Shown here one piece after another: positions 17,092 through 26,205 of a stretch of DNA of 64,000 nucleotides; positions within the stretch are counted from its first letter, which is position 1, and each line of letters begins with the position of its first letter. The DNA comes from Bordetella petrii (lineage in GTDB: Bacteria > Pseudomonadota > Gammaproteobacteria > Burkholderiales > Burkholderiaceae_B). The stretch spans positions 1,054,001-1,118,000 of the forward strand of contig NC_010170.1 of assembly GCF_000067205.1 (NCBI RefSeq). The letters run 5' to 3'. The notes below the pieces were generated by a model. The model saw only the letters and a list, made by a program, of their open reading frames with translations, did not search any database and was not told the origin of the DNA. Both the position numbers and the translations under genes were made by a program.

Positions 17092-17420
17092 TCACCATCC
17101 CCGTCATCGACGCCAACGACAGCCTGACCGAGGTTGAGCTGGAAGGGCGTACCTATTTCTTGCGGCTGTCCTGGAACAGCGAGGCCGAGTTGTGGGTGCT
17201 GGGGGTGGAAAACGCCAATAACGAGGTCATCATCGCCGGCATCGCCGTGGTGCCGGACACGCCGCTGCTCGCGCAGTACCGGCACCTGGCGTTGCCGCCC
17301 GGCGAGCTGGTGGCGCTCACGTCAGACGGTCGCAACACAATCAGCCGTGATGCGCTGCCGGCCGGCGACGTGTCGCTGGTCTACGCCACTGTCGAGGACA
17401 TCGCCAATGCCGCGCTTTGA
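17088..17420 (+). CDS. Baseplate plug family protein
   Basis: 110 aa. Beta-rich (LEGRTYFLRLSWNSEAELWV; GNTI-like RNTISRDALPAGDVSLVYAT). Small proteins with this FLRLSWN..A.W pattern lie between Dit-like and hub genes and are called phage baseplate plug proteins. Overlaps the following hub gene by 14 bases. Confidence 0.72.
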   Translation: MITIPVIDANDSLTEVELEGRTYFLRLSWNSEAELWVLGVENANNEVIIAGIAVVPDTPLLAQYRHLALPPGELVALTSDGRNTISRDALPAGDVSLVYATVEDIANAAL

Positions 17421-18321
17421 TCGGGTCTACCGGCTGGTGGTGGGCAAGGCTGGCCAGCGCGGCATGGAGATCACCCAACCGCTGCGCATTACCTTCGAAA
17501 TCGAGAAGACGACCAGCGAACAGCCGAACCCGCACAAGATCCGTATCTACAACCTGGCGGCCGACACCCGGCGCGCCATCGAAGAGCCGGACCTGCGCTG
17601 CGTGCTGTATGCAGGCTACGCCGAAGAGCATGGGCCCGTGCTGATGGCGGCAGGCGCCGTCACCTTCGCCTACACGGCTTTCGACGGTCCTGACGTGGTG
17701 ACCGAGCTCGAGGTGCGCGACGGCTACGTGGAGATCCGCGACACTGCGGTATCTCTGGGCTATGGCCCCGGGGCCCGCGCTTCGGTCATCATCGGCGAGA
17801 TCGCTCGCCAGATGGGGCTGCCGCTGGTGATGGAAGATGGCGCGCCCGATCGAACCTGGGCGCATGGCTTCTCGTTTTACGGCCCAGCGCGCCAGGCGCT
17901 GCACAAGGTGGCGGCCGGCGCAGGACTGGAGTGGTCTATCCAGAATCAGCAGCTGCAGGTGATCGCCAGGGGCGGCACGACGCGGCGCCAGGCGGTGGTG
18001 CTGGCCGCTGATTCCGGCCTGATCGGCTACCCGGAGCGCACGCGCGAGGGTGCCCGCGAGAAGGCGCGCGTCAAGGACCGCGATACCGGCGATGTGCGCG
18101 AGATCGTCAGCCAGCGCCAGCAGCGAGCAGGGTGGCGGGTGACCTCGTTGCTGTTGCCGACCATCAACCCGGGCGACCTGGTGAAGCTGGAAAGCCGCAG
18201 CGTCCAGGGCTTCTACCGCGCGGACGGCGTGCGTCACGTGGGTGACAGCGACGGCGGCGACTGGCAGACCCAGTTGGACCTGGTAGACCGCTACGCAGCC
18301 CGCAAGAAGGCCCGACCATGA
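17407..18321 (+). CDS. Baseplate hub protein (gp27-like)
   Basis: 304 aa. Begins MPRFDRVYRLVVGKAGQRG and contains LRITFEIEKTTSEQPNPHKI, common in hub proteins of Mu- and P2-like tails (position of P2 gpD). It forms the trimeric base that carries the spike. Start at 17407 lies inside the plug gene; the 3' end overlaps the spike gene by 4 bases. Confidence 0.78.
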   Translation: MPRFDRVYRLVVGKAGQRGMEITQPLRITFEIEKTTSEQPNPHKIRIYNLAADTRRAIEEPDLRCVLYAGYAEEHGPVLMAAGAVTFAYTAFDGPDVVTELEVRDGYVEIRDTAVSLGYGPGARASVIIGEIARQMGLPLVMEDGAPDRTWAHGFSFYGPARQALHKVAAGAGLEWSIQNQQLQVIARGGTTRRQAVVLAADSGLIGYPERTREGAREKARVKDRDTGDVREIVSQRQQRAGWRVTSLLLPTINPGDLVKLESRSVQGFYRADGVRHVGDSDGGDWQTQLDLVDRYAARKKARP

Positions 18322-19010
18322 CCGATCCTGTAACCGACCTGCGCCGCCTCATCGCCGCCGAGCTGGCCGAGGTCCACACCACGCTGCCGGGCGTCGTCGT
18401 GGCCTACGACGGCAAGATGGCCGTGGTCCGACCGGCATTGCCCAAGCAACTGGCCAACGGCCAAGTCCTGCCGGCGCCGCAGATCGTCAGCGTGCCGGTG
18501 TGCTGGCCGGTGGGCGACGTGGCCGGCGCGCTGGCGCTGATCAGCGTTCCGCTGAAGGCCGGCGATCCTGTGGTGCTGCACTTTTCTGAGCGTGCCCTGG
18601 AATCCTGGCTGGCCGGCAGCGACGAGCCCCCCGACGATCCCCGGCAGTTCGACCTGACCGACTGCTTCGCCGCGCCAGTGATGCGGCCCGGCGCGGCGGC
18701 GGCCGACACCGAGAACCTCAGCATCCAGTACGGGCCGGGCACCGTGAAACTGTCGCCCGCCGGTGACCTGACCATGAACGTCAAGCGGTGGACCGTCAAT
18801 ATGGAACAGGGCACCTTCAACGGCCCGCTGCTGGTCAACGGCTTGCTGGCATACACGCAAGGCATGACTGGCGAGGGTGGGGAAGGCAGCACGATCAAGA
18901 TCACCGGCGACGTCAAATTCGAAGGCGGTGGCATTTCCCACAACGGCAAGAATATCGGCGACAGCCACCGCCATCCCTACGATGGCGGCATCACGGACCC
19001 ACCGCAATGA
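18318..19010 (+). CDS. Gp138-type membrane-puncturing spike/baseplate protein
   Basis: 230 aa. N-terminal OB-like domain (LPGVVVAYDGKMAVVRPALP) as in Gp138_N, a middle segment with DLTDCFAAPVM and a repetitive beta-helical C-terminus ending GDSHRHPYDGGITDPPQ. The HRH near the tip recalls the His-X-His iron site at the apex of P2 gpV and phi92 gp138 spikes. It pierces the outer membrane during injection. Confidence 0.85.
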   Translation: MTDPVTDLRRLIAAELAEVHTTLPGVVVAYDGKMAVVRPALPKQLANGQVLPAPQIVSVPVCWPVGDVAGALALISVPLKAGDPVVLHFSERALESWLAGSDEPPDDPRQFDLTDCFAAPVMRPGAAAADTENLSIQYGPGTVKLSPAGDLTMNVKRWTVNMEQGTFNGPLLVNGLLAYTQGMTGEGGEGSTIKITGDVKFEGGGISHNGKNIGDSHRHPYDGGITDPPQ

Positions 19011-19366
19011 GCCTGGACCTACTACTGGCCGACGATCACGACCTGGCGCTGGCTGCCAGTGGCGACGCCCGCCTGGTCGATGGTGCCGAGCGCATCGCCC
19101 AGCAGATCAAGGTGACCCTGCAGACGTTCTTGGCCGAGTGGTTTCTGGATACTGATTTCGGCGTCCCGTATCTCGAGCAGGTGATGGTCAAGGCACCGCA
19201 GCGCGCCCAGCTCGAGGCGATTTTTCGGGCCCGCATTGCGGACGTGCCGGGCGTGCTGAGCGTGCGCCGGCTGGATCTGCAGGTCGAGCGCGCGCTGCGG
19301 CGGCTGAAAGTCGACTTCGAGGCCGAGACGGTCGAAGGCATCGTCCGGCTGCAGTTCACCCTGTAA
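19007..19366 (+). CDS. Baseplate wedge protein (gp25/W-like)
   Basis: 119 aa. ATG overlaps the spike stop. The sequence RIAQQIKVTLQTFLAEWFLD followed by GVPYLEQVM is the gp25-like lysozyme-fold core, and the C-terminal RRLKVDFEAETVEGIVRL strand completes it. It nucleates sheath polymerisation from the baseplate. Confidence 0.88.
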   Translation: MSLDLLLADDHDLALAASGDARLVDGAERIAQQIKVTLQTFLAEWFLDTDFGVPYLEQVMVKAPQRAQLEAIFRARIADVPGVLSVRRLDLQVERALRRLKVDFEAETVEGIVRLQFTL

Positions 19367-19388
19367 CACCCAATTTTCGAGGTTCCCT

Positions 19389-20840
19389 ATGGCCTACGGC
19401 GTAACGCCGGACGGGTTCGTGCGCCCGCGCCTGCCCGAGATCCGGCAGGAGATTGTTGGCGACCTGGTGGCGCGCCTGAAGGCGGCTGGCTTCAGTGGTG
19501 ACGTCCAGACGCGTCCTGACAGCATTTTTGGGTTGGTCATCGACACCTTCGCCGAGCGGGAGGCCGCGCTATGGGAACAGGCTGAGGGCGTCTACTACGC
19601 CATGTACCCGGGTTCGGCCACCGGAGTATCGCTGGACCGCGCTGTGTCGTTCACGGGCGTTACCCGCCTGGCCGACGAGAAATCGCGTGCCTACGTTGTG
19701 CTGTATGGCCAGCCTGGCACCGTGGTACCGGCCGGCGCCCAAATCAGCAACGTGCTGACCCAGACCCTCTGGGCGACGGTTGAAGATGCGGTGATTGCCA
19801 CTGGCGGCGCGGCTGACGTCTCGCTGGTGCCGACTGTGGCGGATTCGACCACCTACACGGTGACGGTCGACGGCACAGCCTATGCGTACACGTCAGACGC
19901 CACGGCCAGCATTGCCGAGATTCTGTCCGGCCTCGTGGCGGCATTGAGCACCAGCGCCTACGCGGTGTCCAGCAACGGCGCCGCGGTGCGAATCCAGTCC
20001 GATGGCCGGCAGGACTTCACTGTTTCAGTATCGGCCAATATCGCCTTCGACCAGGTCGGCTCCCCGGCCCTGGTCGAAACTCTGACGGCGGTGGCGGAGG
20101 ATGCGGCGCCCGGCACGCTGACCGGCATTGTCACGCGTGTCGATGGCTGGGATGCAGTCGACAACCTGCAGGCCTCGGCGCCGGGCCGGTTGGCCGAGAA
20201 CGACGCCGAGTTGCGTGCGCGCTATCCGAGCGGCCTGTCTCGACTGGGCGCGGCGACGCTGCCCAGCATCGCGCCGAACGTGCGTGACAAGGTGGTGGGC
20301 GTGGCGGCGATCAAGGTCTACCAGAACGATTCCGATGTGGTGGACGCCTCGGGCCGCCCGCCTCACTCGCTGCACGTGGTCGTCGATGGCGGCCTGGACG
20401 ATGAAATCGGGGACGCTATCTTCCGGACCAAGGCCGGCGGGATCGACACGTATGGCAGTGTGGTGGTGTCGGTCGAAGACGACGAGGGCGCCAATCACCT
20501 GATCCGCTTCGACCGGCCGGCGCCCGTTTATGTCTGGGTCAAAGCCAGCCTGACGCTGCTGCCAGCAAGCGAGCAGGAATTCCCGACTGATGGCTACGCC
20601 CGAGTGGCGGCCGCTATCCTGGCCACGGGCCAGGCCCACCAGATCAGCCAGGACGTGCTGCAGCAGCGCTTCTTCTGCGCGATCTACCAGACCCAGGGGA
20701 TCGCCATGGTGGATCTGGTCTTTGCCCATTCCACTGATCCGGGCTTCGTTCCAACCCAGGGCGACTACAGCGCCGAGAACGTCCCGATCCAGGAATTCGA
20801 GGTTGCCAAGTTTGATGCTACCCGGGTCGAGGTGACGTGA
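19389..20840 (+). CDS. Baseplate J-like protein
   Basis: 483 aa. N-terminal RLPEIRQEIVGDLVARLKAA and SIFGLVIDTFAEREAALWEQ, then GATGVSLDRA-like (GSATGVSLDRAVSFTGVTR), are standard for Mu gp47/P2 J baseplate wedge proteins. The middle contains an Ig-like/beta insertion (about 115-225). C-terminal RLGAATLPSIAPNVRDKVVG follows the family. It ends one base into the next gene. Confidence 0.9.
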   Translation: MAYGVTPDGFVRPRLPEIRQEIVGDLVARLKAAGFSGDVQTRPDSIFGLVIDTFAEREAALWEQAEGVYYAMYPGSATGVSLDRAVSFTGVTRLADEKSRAYVVLYGQPGTVVPAGAQISNVLTQTLWATVEDAVIATGGAADVSLVPTVADSTTYTVTVDGTAYAYTSDATASIAEILSGLVAALSTSAYAVSSNGAAVRIQSDGRQDFTVSVSANIAFDQVGSPALVETLTAVAEDAAPGTLTGIVTRVDGWDAVDNLQASAPGRLAENDAELRARYPSGLSRLGAATLPSIAPNVRDKVVGVAAIKVYQNDSDVVDASGRPPHSLHVVVDGGLDDEIGDAIFRTKAGGIDTYGSVVVSVEDDEGANHLIRFDRPAPVYVWVKASLTLLPASEQEFPTDGYARVAAAILATGQAHQISQDVLQQRFFCAIYQTQGIAMVDLVFAHSTDPGFVPTQGDYSAENVPIQEFEVAKFDATRVEVT

Positions 20841-21595
20841 TGGACTTGAACCAAGACCATGGGCAGGTTGCCTGGGATCACTGGCTGTCGCAATTCGACG
20901 GCAAGCCACGCTTGCAGGCGCTGGTGAAGGCGTTGCTGAAGCCTGCCGAAGGTCTGCAAGGGGCGCTGCGCGACCTATACGACAAGCGCTGGCTGGATGC
21001 TGCCGAAGGCAAGCAACTCGACGGCATCGGCGAGATCGTAGGCCTGTCGCGGGTGCTGGACAATGCCGTATTCGTGGCCTTTTTCGGATTCGTGGGCCAG
21101 CCCAGTGTCGAGGGCTTCTCTCGGGCGCGCATCCGCCGGCGCTACGAGCGCACGGTGGCGGGCTCGACCACGCTGCCCGACTACGAATACCGCAAGCTGC
21201 TGTACTGGAAGATCGCCGTCAATAACGGGTACGGCACGACGCCCGAGATCATCGCGGCCATCAAGCCGATTTTCGATGTGACGCGTGTGGTGGTCCAGGA
21301 TGCCGGCAACGCCAAGGTCCGCATCTGGATGAACCGCATCCCGAGCACGGCAGAGGCCTTGCTGAATGACCCGCATCGGTGGATTCCAGTGGCGGCCGGG
21401 GTGGGGATCAAAGTCATAACGGTGTCCAGCGACAAGCCGTTCGGATTTCTCAACCAAGGCTATTACGGCTTCGGGGTGGGCGTCATTTCCCATGACATCC
21501 GCAATGGCACGGGAGGCGGGTGCTTCACTGTCGCCAATGGCTATGCCCCCACCTATTTCGCCGGTAACTACAACGTTTCGACGCAGTGCTTCTGA
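20840..21595 (+). CDS. DUF2612 baseplate/tail protein
   Basis: 251 aa. ATG 20840 is preferred to GTG 20837. DUF2612 features: LLKPAEGLQGALRDLYDKRW, EGKQLDGIGEIVGLSR and YRKLLYWKIAVNNGYGTTPE. It takes the position of P2 gpI, between J and the tail fibre, and probably links wedge and fibre. The C-terminus (GYYGFGVGVISHDIRNGTGG) is glycine-rich. Confidence 0.85.
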   Translation: MDLNQDHGQVAWDHWLSQFDGKPRLQALVKALLKPAEGLQGALRDLYDKRWLDAAEGKQLDGIGEIVGLSRVLDNAVFVAFFGFVGQPSVEGFSRARIRRRYERTVAGSTTLPDYEYRKLLYWKIAVNNGYGTTPEIIAAIKPIFDVTRVVVQDAGNAKVRIWMNRIPSTAEALLNDPHRWIPVAAGVGIKVITVSSDKPFGFLNQGYYGFGVGVISHDIRNGTGGGCFTVANGYAPTYFAGNYNVSTQCF

Positions 21596-21622
21596 TGGCG
21601 TCGCTTTGCACATGGATGGCTT

Positions 21623-23173
21623 ATGGCCGATGAACTGATCTACAAAGTGGAGGCCGGGCGGCCGCTGGAAGATGAAGAGGTTGATGGCAACATCCGTTTT
21701 CTCGACCAAAAGGCTGGCGCGGCTCAAGCCGCCGCCGTTGCGGCCGGCACCGCCGCCAGCAATGCTGCGACGGCTGCCAACGACGCCCTGGATGGGCTGG
21801 CAGGGCACAAGATCGGCGGCGACCACGATGGGCGCTATCTGCGTCGCGACATCGCCGACGCGGCGCCGCTGCTGGGCGATATCCCGCAGGCCGGCGTGGT
21901 GGGCCTGCCGGCCGCACTCGACGCGCTGCGCACGGCGATCCGCCAAGCGCTGTACGGCAGCGGGCCGTATCCGTCGCTGGACGAGCGCTTTGTAGGGGCG
22001 ACGCGCCTGAGCCCGGCCTGGACGTTCCTGCGGACCACCACGGCGACACTTCACGGCCCTGATCGCCTCATGCGTACCGCGGCCGTGAACGAACCGCGCT
22101 TCGACCACGACTCGGTTACCGGCGCCGCCCTTGGGTTGCGCCTGGAGCCGCGCGCCACCAACTTCGTCACCTTCTCCGACGATTTCACGAATGCCATCTG
22201 GACGGCGCTGAATCAAGTCCCGGGCGTGCGCGGCTCGGACGGATGGACCCGCCTGACCGAAGACGCGGCCACCGGGCAGCGGCGGCTGTATCGCAACGTG
22301 GCGGTGACGGCGGGCCGCGAGTTCGTCATGTCGCTGTCGGTCAAGCCGGATATCGGCCGGCAGGCTCTCGTTCTGTACCCGAACGTGGGCGGCAACGGCT
22401 GCCTGGTGCGCTTTGACCTCGCCAACCAGGTCACCGAGGTCGTGCCGGTGGGCACCGCCACGGGGTCTGCGTGGCTGGACCGGGACGAGGACGGCTTTCG
22501 GCTGTCGGTGCAGGTGACCTTTGCCGAAGACGTGTCCGCCATGCAGTTCGGCATTTACTTCGGACCCACCGGCGGCCAGGGCAATGCCACCTACGCCGGT
22601 GACGGGTCTTCGGGCATCTATGTCCGCCGCGCCCAGCTGACCGCTGGCAGTGCTCGCAACTCGTTCATTCCCACGGCAGGGACGGCCGTGAGCCGCGCGG
22701 AAGACGTGGCGACGGTCGACGGCGCCGAGTTCAGCAGCTGGTTCAACCCCATCGAAGGGACGTTTCTCATCGAGGCGGCCAACCTGGGAGACGGCATTTC
22801 GGACTCGACGATCCTGGTGATCGATGATGGCGGTACAGGGCAGGCCAACCAGATCAGCATTCGCACATCGTCCGCCGGCCAGACCTGGCGCCTTACGCCG
22901 CGGGCGGACGGCGCCAACATCTTCGACGCCGGGCTTGGGACAGTGCCGACTGGCACGGTCTGCGGGGTGGCCTTTTCCTACGGCCCCAGTGGTTGGCTGG
23001 TGTCATTCAATGGCGACGCCGCCATCGTGGTCGCTGGGGCTGTGCCTGGCGGCCTCTCGCGCCTCAGGTTGGGTGTGCGGGGCAGCGGGGCCGTCTCTCA
23101 CATGCTCACACATCGACTGTCCTACTGGCCGATCTCGCGGGCTGCCGCCGAACTTCAGGAGCTGACATCGTGA
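21623..23173 (+). CDS. Tail spike/fibre protein with head-spike-like domain
   Basis: 516 aa. The N-terminal 75 residues (DEEVDGNIRFLDQKAGAAQA, Ala-rich heptads) form a fibre-attachment coiled coil. From about residue 165 the sequence LRLEPRATNFVTFSDDFTNA, WTRLTEDAATGQRRLYRNV and YVRRAQLTAGSARNSFIPTA follows the phage head-spike fibre/concanavalin-like pattern. A second lectin-like region (LGDGISDSTILVIDDG) ends the protein. It likely contacts the host surface and sets host range. Confidence 0.75.
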   Translation: MADELIYKVEAGRPLEDEEVDGNIRFLDQKAGAAQAAAVAAGTAASNAATAANDALDGLAGHKIGGDHDGRYLRRDIADAAPLLGDIPQAGVVGLPAALDALRTAIRQALYGSGPYPSLDERFVGATRLSPAWTFLRTTTATLHGPDRLMRTAAVNEPRFDHDSVTGAALGLRLEPRATNFVTFSDDFTNAIWTALNQVPGVRGSDGWTRLTEDAATGQRRLYRNVAVTAGREFVMSLSVKPDIGRQALVLYPNVGGNGCLVRFDLANQVTEVVPVGTATGSAWLDRDEDGFRLSVQVTFAEDVSAMQFGIYFGPTGGQGNATYAGDGSSGIYVRRAQLTAGSARNSFIPTAGTAVSRAEDVATVDGAEFSSWFNPIEGTFLIEAANLGDGISDSTILVIDDGGTGQANQISIRTSSAGQTWRLTPRADGANIFDAGLGTVPTGTVCGVAFSYGPSGWLVSFNGDAAIVVAGAVPGGLSRLRLGVRGSGAVSHMLTHRLSYWPISRAAAELQELTS

Positions 23174-23580
23174 AGCGCGCAATTCTTCGGTTGCCGGCAG
23201 GCACACGGTTCGACAGCCTGACCGCGGAGCAGCAGGCGGCTATCTCCAGCGTATTCGCGCAGTTCGTGCTGCCCATGCCAGGCACCACGGTGGCGGACGG
23301 CTACGAACTCGTCGATGGCCTGGCCGGCGACAACTTCGATCCGGCCGTCATGCCTGGCCTGGGCATGGATTGGCCGATTGTGGCGCTGTGTCAATGGGAT
23401 GAGGCGGCCGGCCTGGCCACGATCCAACCGCTGGACGAGGCGGTGCTGCTCGCCCACTTGGCCCCGGTTGTGGAACTGGATGCCGACGGCAATGTGGTGG
23501 GCAGTCAGCCCGCCGAGCTGGACATGCCGCACAACTGGGCCGGCTGGCCCTGGGTCGACTTTTCGGTACCGACCAATTAA
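23170..23580 (+). CDS. Hypothetical tail-region protein, 136 aa
   Basis: GTG start at 23170 overlaps the fibre stop by 4 bases. Acidic protein (RFDSLTAEQQAAISSVFAQF; LPMPGTTVADGYELVDGLAG). Located between spike and second fibre gene; probably an accessory of the host-recognition apparatus. No named family recognised. Confidence 0.6.
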   Translation: MKRAILRLPAGTRFDSLTAEQQAAISSVFAQFVLPMPGTTVADGYELVDGLAGDNFDPAVMPGLGMDWPIVALCQWDEAAGLATIQPLDEAVLLAHLAPVVELDADGNVVGSQPAELDMPHNWAGWPWVDFSVPTN

Positions 23581-23589
23581 AGGAGCATC

Positions 23590-24255
23590 ATGAACGTCGA
23601 TTTTTTCAATGGGTTTTCGTTCAACTGGGCTCAGAACGGCATAGTCGAGACCTTCGATGATGCCCAGTACAAGCTCGGCTGGTCCTTCATCGGCGCGAGC
23701 CCTCCTACGGTCGAGCAGTTCAACGCGGTGCAGCAGCTCACCGACCAGAAGCTTGCGTGGCTGTTCGGGCAGATCAAGACGGCAGCGGATGCCAGGGGGA
23801 TTGAACTGGCGGCCAGCGATCTCGGTTCCCTGCTCGCATTGCTGGACGCCAATGTGCCTGGACAGGCGACGACCGAACTTGCCGGCGTGCTCAAGCTGGC
23901 TACCACTGCGTTGGCTCAGGGGCTCACCGACGACGCAACGGCGCTGACGCCGAAGAAGTTGGCCGACGCCTTCGGCGGGGCTAACTGGTCGGCAGCGGGC
24001 AATGGTTGGACGAAGCTTCCGAACGGCCTGATTCTGCAATGGGGAAGCGTCGTAACGGTAGCGGCCAATACGACTTTTGTTTTCCCTGTCGCATTCCCCA
24101 GCGAGTGTTTTTTGGCGTCGGGGTCCCTAGTCGTGATTGGCGATGCCAACGAGTATGCGGCATCCGCCCCGCGAAGCTCCAATTTGAGCTCGACGTCCGT
24201 TACGTTCAGCACGGTTGCCGGAAATCGTATCGACGTATTTGCCATCGGGCGCTAA
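23590..24255 (+). CDS. Tail fibre protein with gp53-like C-terminus
   Basis: 221 aa with AAAGGAG before the ATG. The N-terminal domain (GGSPPTVEQFN-type: IGASPPTVEQFNAVQQLTDQ) and helical linker are typical fibre elements; VPGQATTELAGVLKLATTAL is the recurring fibre repeat unit. The C-terminal NGWTKLPNGLILQWGSVVTV block is the gp53-like fibre tip (family consensus GW.KLPNGLI.QWG). It would recognise the receptor. Confidence 0.85.
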   Translation: MNVDFFNGFSFNWAQNGIVETFDDAQYKLGWSFIGASPPTVEQFNAVQQLTDQKLAWLFGQIKTAADARGIELAASDLGSLLALLDANVPGQATTELAGVLKLATTALAQGLTDDATALTPKKLADAFGGANWSAAGNGWTKLPNGLILQWGSVVTVAANTTFVFPVAFPSECFLASGSLVVIGDANEYAASAPRSSNLSSTSVTFSTVAGNRIDVFAIGR

Positions 24256-24269
24256 CCGGGAAAATCGAA

Positions 24270-24737
24270 ATGTTCTATTCTGTCGAAACTGGCGGCTTCT
24301 ACTCTGCCAAAATGCACGGCAAGGCTATGCCTGCCGATGCCGTCGAGATTACCGACGAACTGTATTCGCAATTGCTGGCGGGACAGTCTGACGGCAAGCG
24401 CATCGTTGCCGATGAAAGCGGCTTCCCAGCATTGGCGGACCCTCTGCCGCCGACGCCCGCGCAAATCGAGGTACAAAAAGTCGCCGTCGTGCAGAAGCAC
24501 ATGGACGACGCCGCCCGCGCGCTGCGATACGACGATATCGCGAATGCCGTTACCTACGCCGAGGAACCGGCCGTGCCGAAGTTTCAGGCCGAAGGCCAGG
24601 CCTTTCGCGAATGGCGTTCGCTGGTGTGGGACAAGTGCTACGCAATCCTGGGGGAGGTGCAGGCCGGCACGCGGGACATTCCCACCGATGAAGGCTTGAT
24701 CGCGGAGCTGCCCGCACTGGTACTGCCGCCCACCTGA
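24270..24737 (+). CDS. Tail fibre assembly protein (Tfa-like)
   Basis: 155 aa. MFYSVETGGFYSAKMHGKAM at the N-terminus and AVEITDELYSQLLAGQSDGK are classic for caudoviral Tfa-type chaperones, which fold and attach the fibre encoded just upstream. A strong terminator follows 18 bases after the stop. Confidence 0.88.
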   Translation: MFYSVETGGFYSAKMHGKAMPADAVEITDELYSQLLAGQSDGKRIVADESGFPALADPLPPTPAQIEVQKVAVVQKHMDDAARALRYDDIANAVTYAEEPAVPKFQAEGQAFREWRSLVWDKCYAILGEVQAGTRDIPTDEGLIAELPALVLPPT

Positions 24738-24755
24738 CCTTTTGCGCCTCTATCA

Positions 24756-24777
24756 GCCCGCTTCGGCGGGCTTTTTT
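24756..24777 (+). terminator. Terminator after the tail fibre genes
   Basis: Stem GCCCGC/GCGGGC with a TTCG tetraloop (24756-24771) and six Ts. Separates structural from lysis genes. Confidence 0.9.
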
Positions 24778-24810
24778 GCGCCATCAGCAAGACCACTCGA
24801 AGAGGTTCCG

Positions 24811-25152
24811 GTGGAAACAGAAAAGAACGCCCTGAGCCCGGATACCAAGGCGATTCTGGCCGCGGTCGAGGCGCTGCAAGCCGCCGCCGCGCGGGCCCAG
24901 GATTCCAAGTACGACGCCCTGCACAAGGAAATGGTGGCGCTGTCGGCCACAGTCAAGACGGCATTTCCTGACGGCGACCTGGATGGCCACCGACGCTATC
25001 ACGAACTCCTGATCGAAGAAGCACTCGAGCGCAAGCGGATGCGCAGCGCGATTTTTATCCACGTGGCCAAGTCCAGCACCTGGGCGGTGATCCTGGGGCT
25101 GTTGGCCGTCCTCTGGATCGGCTTCAAGAAGAAATTGGGAATAGGCGAATGA
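24811..25152 (+). CDS. Small membrane-anchored phage protein, first gene of the lysis cassette
   Basis: 113 aa from GTG 24811 behind AAGAGG. Helical cytoplasmic part (TKAILAAVEALQAAAARAQD) and one C-terminal transmembrane helix (TWAVILGLLAVLWIGF) with a Lys-rich end. It overlaps the lysozyme start by 4 bases. It may assist the holin or act as a superinfection/exclusion factor; the function is not recognised. Confidence 0.65.
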   Translation: METEKNALSPDTKAILAAVEALQAAAARAQDSKYDALHKEMVALSATVKTAFPDGDLDGHRRYHELLIEEALERKRMRSAIFIHVAKSSTWAVILGLLAVLWIGFKKKLGIGE

Positions 25153-25589
25153 TCAACGAATTGACACGGCTGCTGCGCGGCGACGAGGGTGAAGTCTTGC
25201 ACGCCTACCGGGATCACCTGGGCTACCTGACCATCGGGGTGGGCCGGCTCATCGACAAGCGCAAGGGCGGCGGCATCAGCACGGCGGAATCGGCCCTGCT
25301 GCTGAGCAATGACATCGCCGAGAAAGAGGCCGAACTGGACCGTCGGTTGCCCTGGTGGCGCGATTTGCCCGACGCGCGGCGCGCCGTGCTGATGGCCATG
25401 GCGTTCCAGATGGGCGTCGATGGGTTGCTGAGCTTCGAGAACACCCTGGCCATGGTCAAGGCTGGGGACTGTGACGGTGCCGCGCGCGGCATGCTGGCCA
25501 GCCTGTGGGCGCGCCAGACGCCCGAACGTGCGCACCGCATGTCCGAGCAGATGCGGACAAACATCTGGCACTTTAAGGAAGGCACATGA
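25149..25589 (+). CDS. Endolysin, T4-type lysozyme (GH24)
   Basis: 146 aa. The catalytic triad of T4 lysozyme is visible: E13 in RGDEGEVLHAY, D22 in YRDHLGY and T28 in YLTIGVG. It cleaves the peptidoglycan glycan strand. No signal or SAR helix is seen, so export needs the holin encoded next. ATGA overlap with the holin gene. Confidence 0.93.
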   Translation: MINELTRLLRGDEGEVLHAYRDHLGYLTIGVGRLIDKRKGGGISTAESALLLSNDIAEKEAELDRRLPWWRDLPDARRAVLMAMAFQMGVDGLLSFENTLAMVKAGDCDGAARGMLASLWARQTPERAHRMSEQMRTNIWHFKEGT

Positions 25590-25816
25590 AACTGAAACTT
25601 GTCGAGGACTGGCGGCGCGGCTGGCGATGGATATCGGTGAACTGCATCGCCGTGGTGGTGGCCGTGCAGGGCGCTTGGATGGCAATGCCGGACGACCTGA
25701 AGGCAGGTATCCCGTCAAGCTGGGTGAGCGGTGTATCGGTCGCCACGCTGGTGCTGGGCGCGCTGGGCCGATTCATCAAACAAGGGGGTGCCGATGCTGA
25801 CAAGCCTGCTGAGTAG
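25586..25816 (+). CDS. Phage holin
   Basis: 76 aa with two hydrophobic helices (WISVNCIAVVVAVQGAWMAM and VSGVSVATLVLGALGRFI) separated by MPDDLKAGIPSS. The MPDDLKA..P loop is typical of short proteobacterial prophage holins that time lysis by forming inner-membrane pores. Overlaps lysozyme (4 bases) and Rz (23 bases). Confidence 0.85.
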   Translation: MKLKLVEDWRRGWRWISVNCIAVVVAVQGAWMAMPDDLKAGIPSSWVSGVSVATLVLGALGRFIKQGGADADKPAE

Positions 25817-26066
25817 CTTCGGTGGCTACATCGTTGCCGCGGTGGTGGCGCTGGTGGCCGTGGCAGGCGCCTACCTGCGCGGCCGTTCCAGCGGCAAAGC
25901 GGCTGAACGCACGGAGCGTGACGCCAAGATCAACGAACAGGCCGCCCAGGCGCGCCGGGAAGCGCAGGAGGTGCGCAATGAAACGGCTGCTATGGCTGAC
26001 GATGCTATCGCTGCTGAGCTGGCAGATAACTGGGTGCGCAAGCCGGCCGGCAAGGGTGGGCGTTGA
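25794..26066 (+). CDS. Rz-like i-spanin
   Basis: 90 aa. N-terminal membrane helix (GGYIVAAVVALVAVAGAYLR) and a charged, Ala/Glu/Arg-rich periplasmic coiled coil. With the embedded Rz1 it forms the spanin that disrupts the outer membrane in the last step of lysis. Confidence 0.85.
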   Translation: MLTSLLSSFGGYIVAAVVALVAVAGAYLRGRSSGKAAERTERDAKINEQAAQARREAQEVRNETAAMADDAIAAELADNWVRKPAGKGGR

Positions 26067-26205
26067 GTACTGCGATCAAGCACTGCCGATTTGGTTCGAC
26101 ACCGCCGAGCAGGTGATGGCCACGCCAGCGCCTGTGCGACGGCAGATTCGGGACGGCAATCAGACCTGGGAAAGGCTGTGTGGCCGCGACGACCGAAGAC
26201 GCTAA
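25978..26205 (+). CDS. Rz1-like o-spanin lipoprotein, nested in Rz
   Basis: 75 aa in the +1 frame relative to Rz, starting inside Rz and extending 139 bases past it. Lipoprotein signal MKRLLWLTMLSLL followed by the lipobox ITGC with Cys at residue 20. The mature part ends RDGNQTWERLCGRD. It is longer and less proline-rich than lambda Rz1, as usual in beta-proteobacterial phages. Confidence 0.85.
   Translation: MKRLLWLTMLSLLSWQITGCASRPARVGVEYCDQALPIWFDTAEQVMATPAPVRRQIRDGNQTWERLCGRDDRRR

Noticed and set aside
21623..24737. A diversity-generating retroelement in the fibre region
   Set aside because: No reverse transcriptase gene or template/variable repeat pair was seen near the fibre genes.
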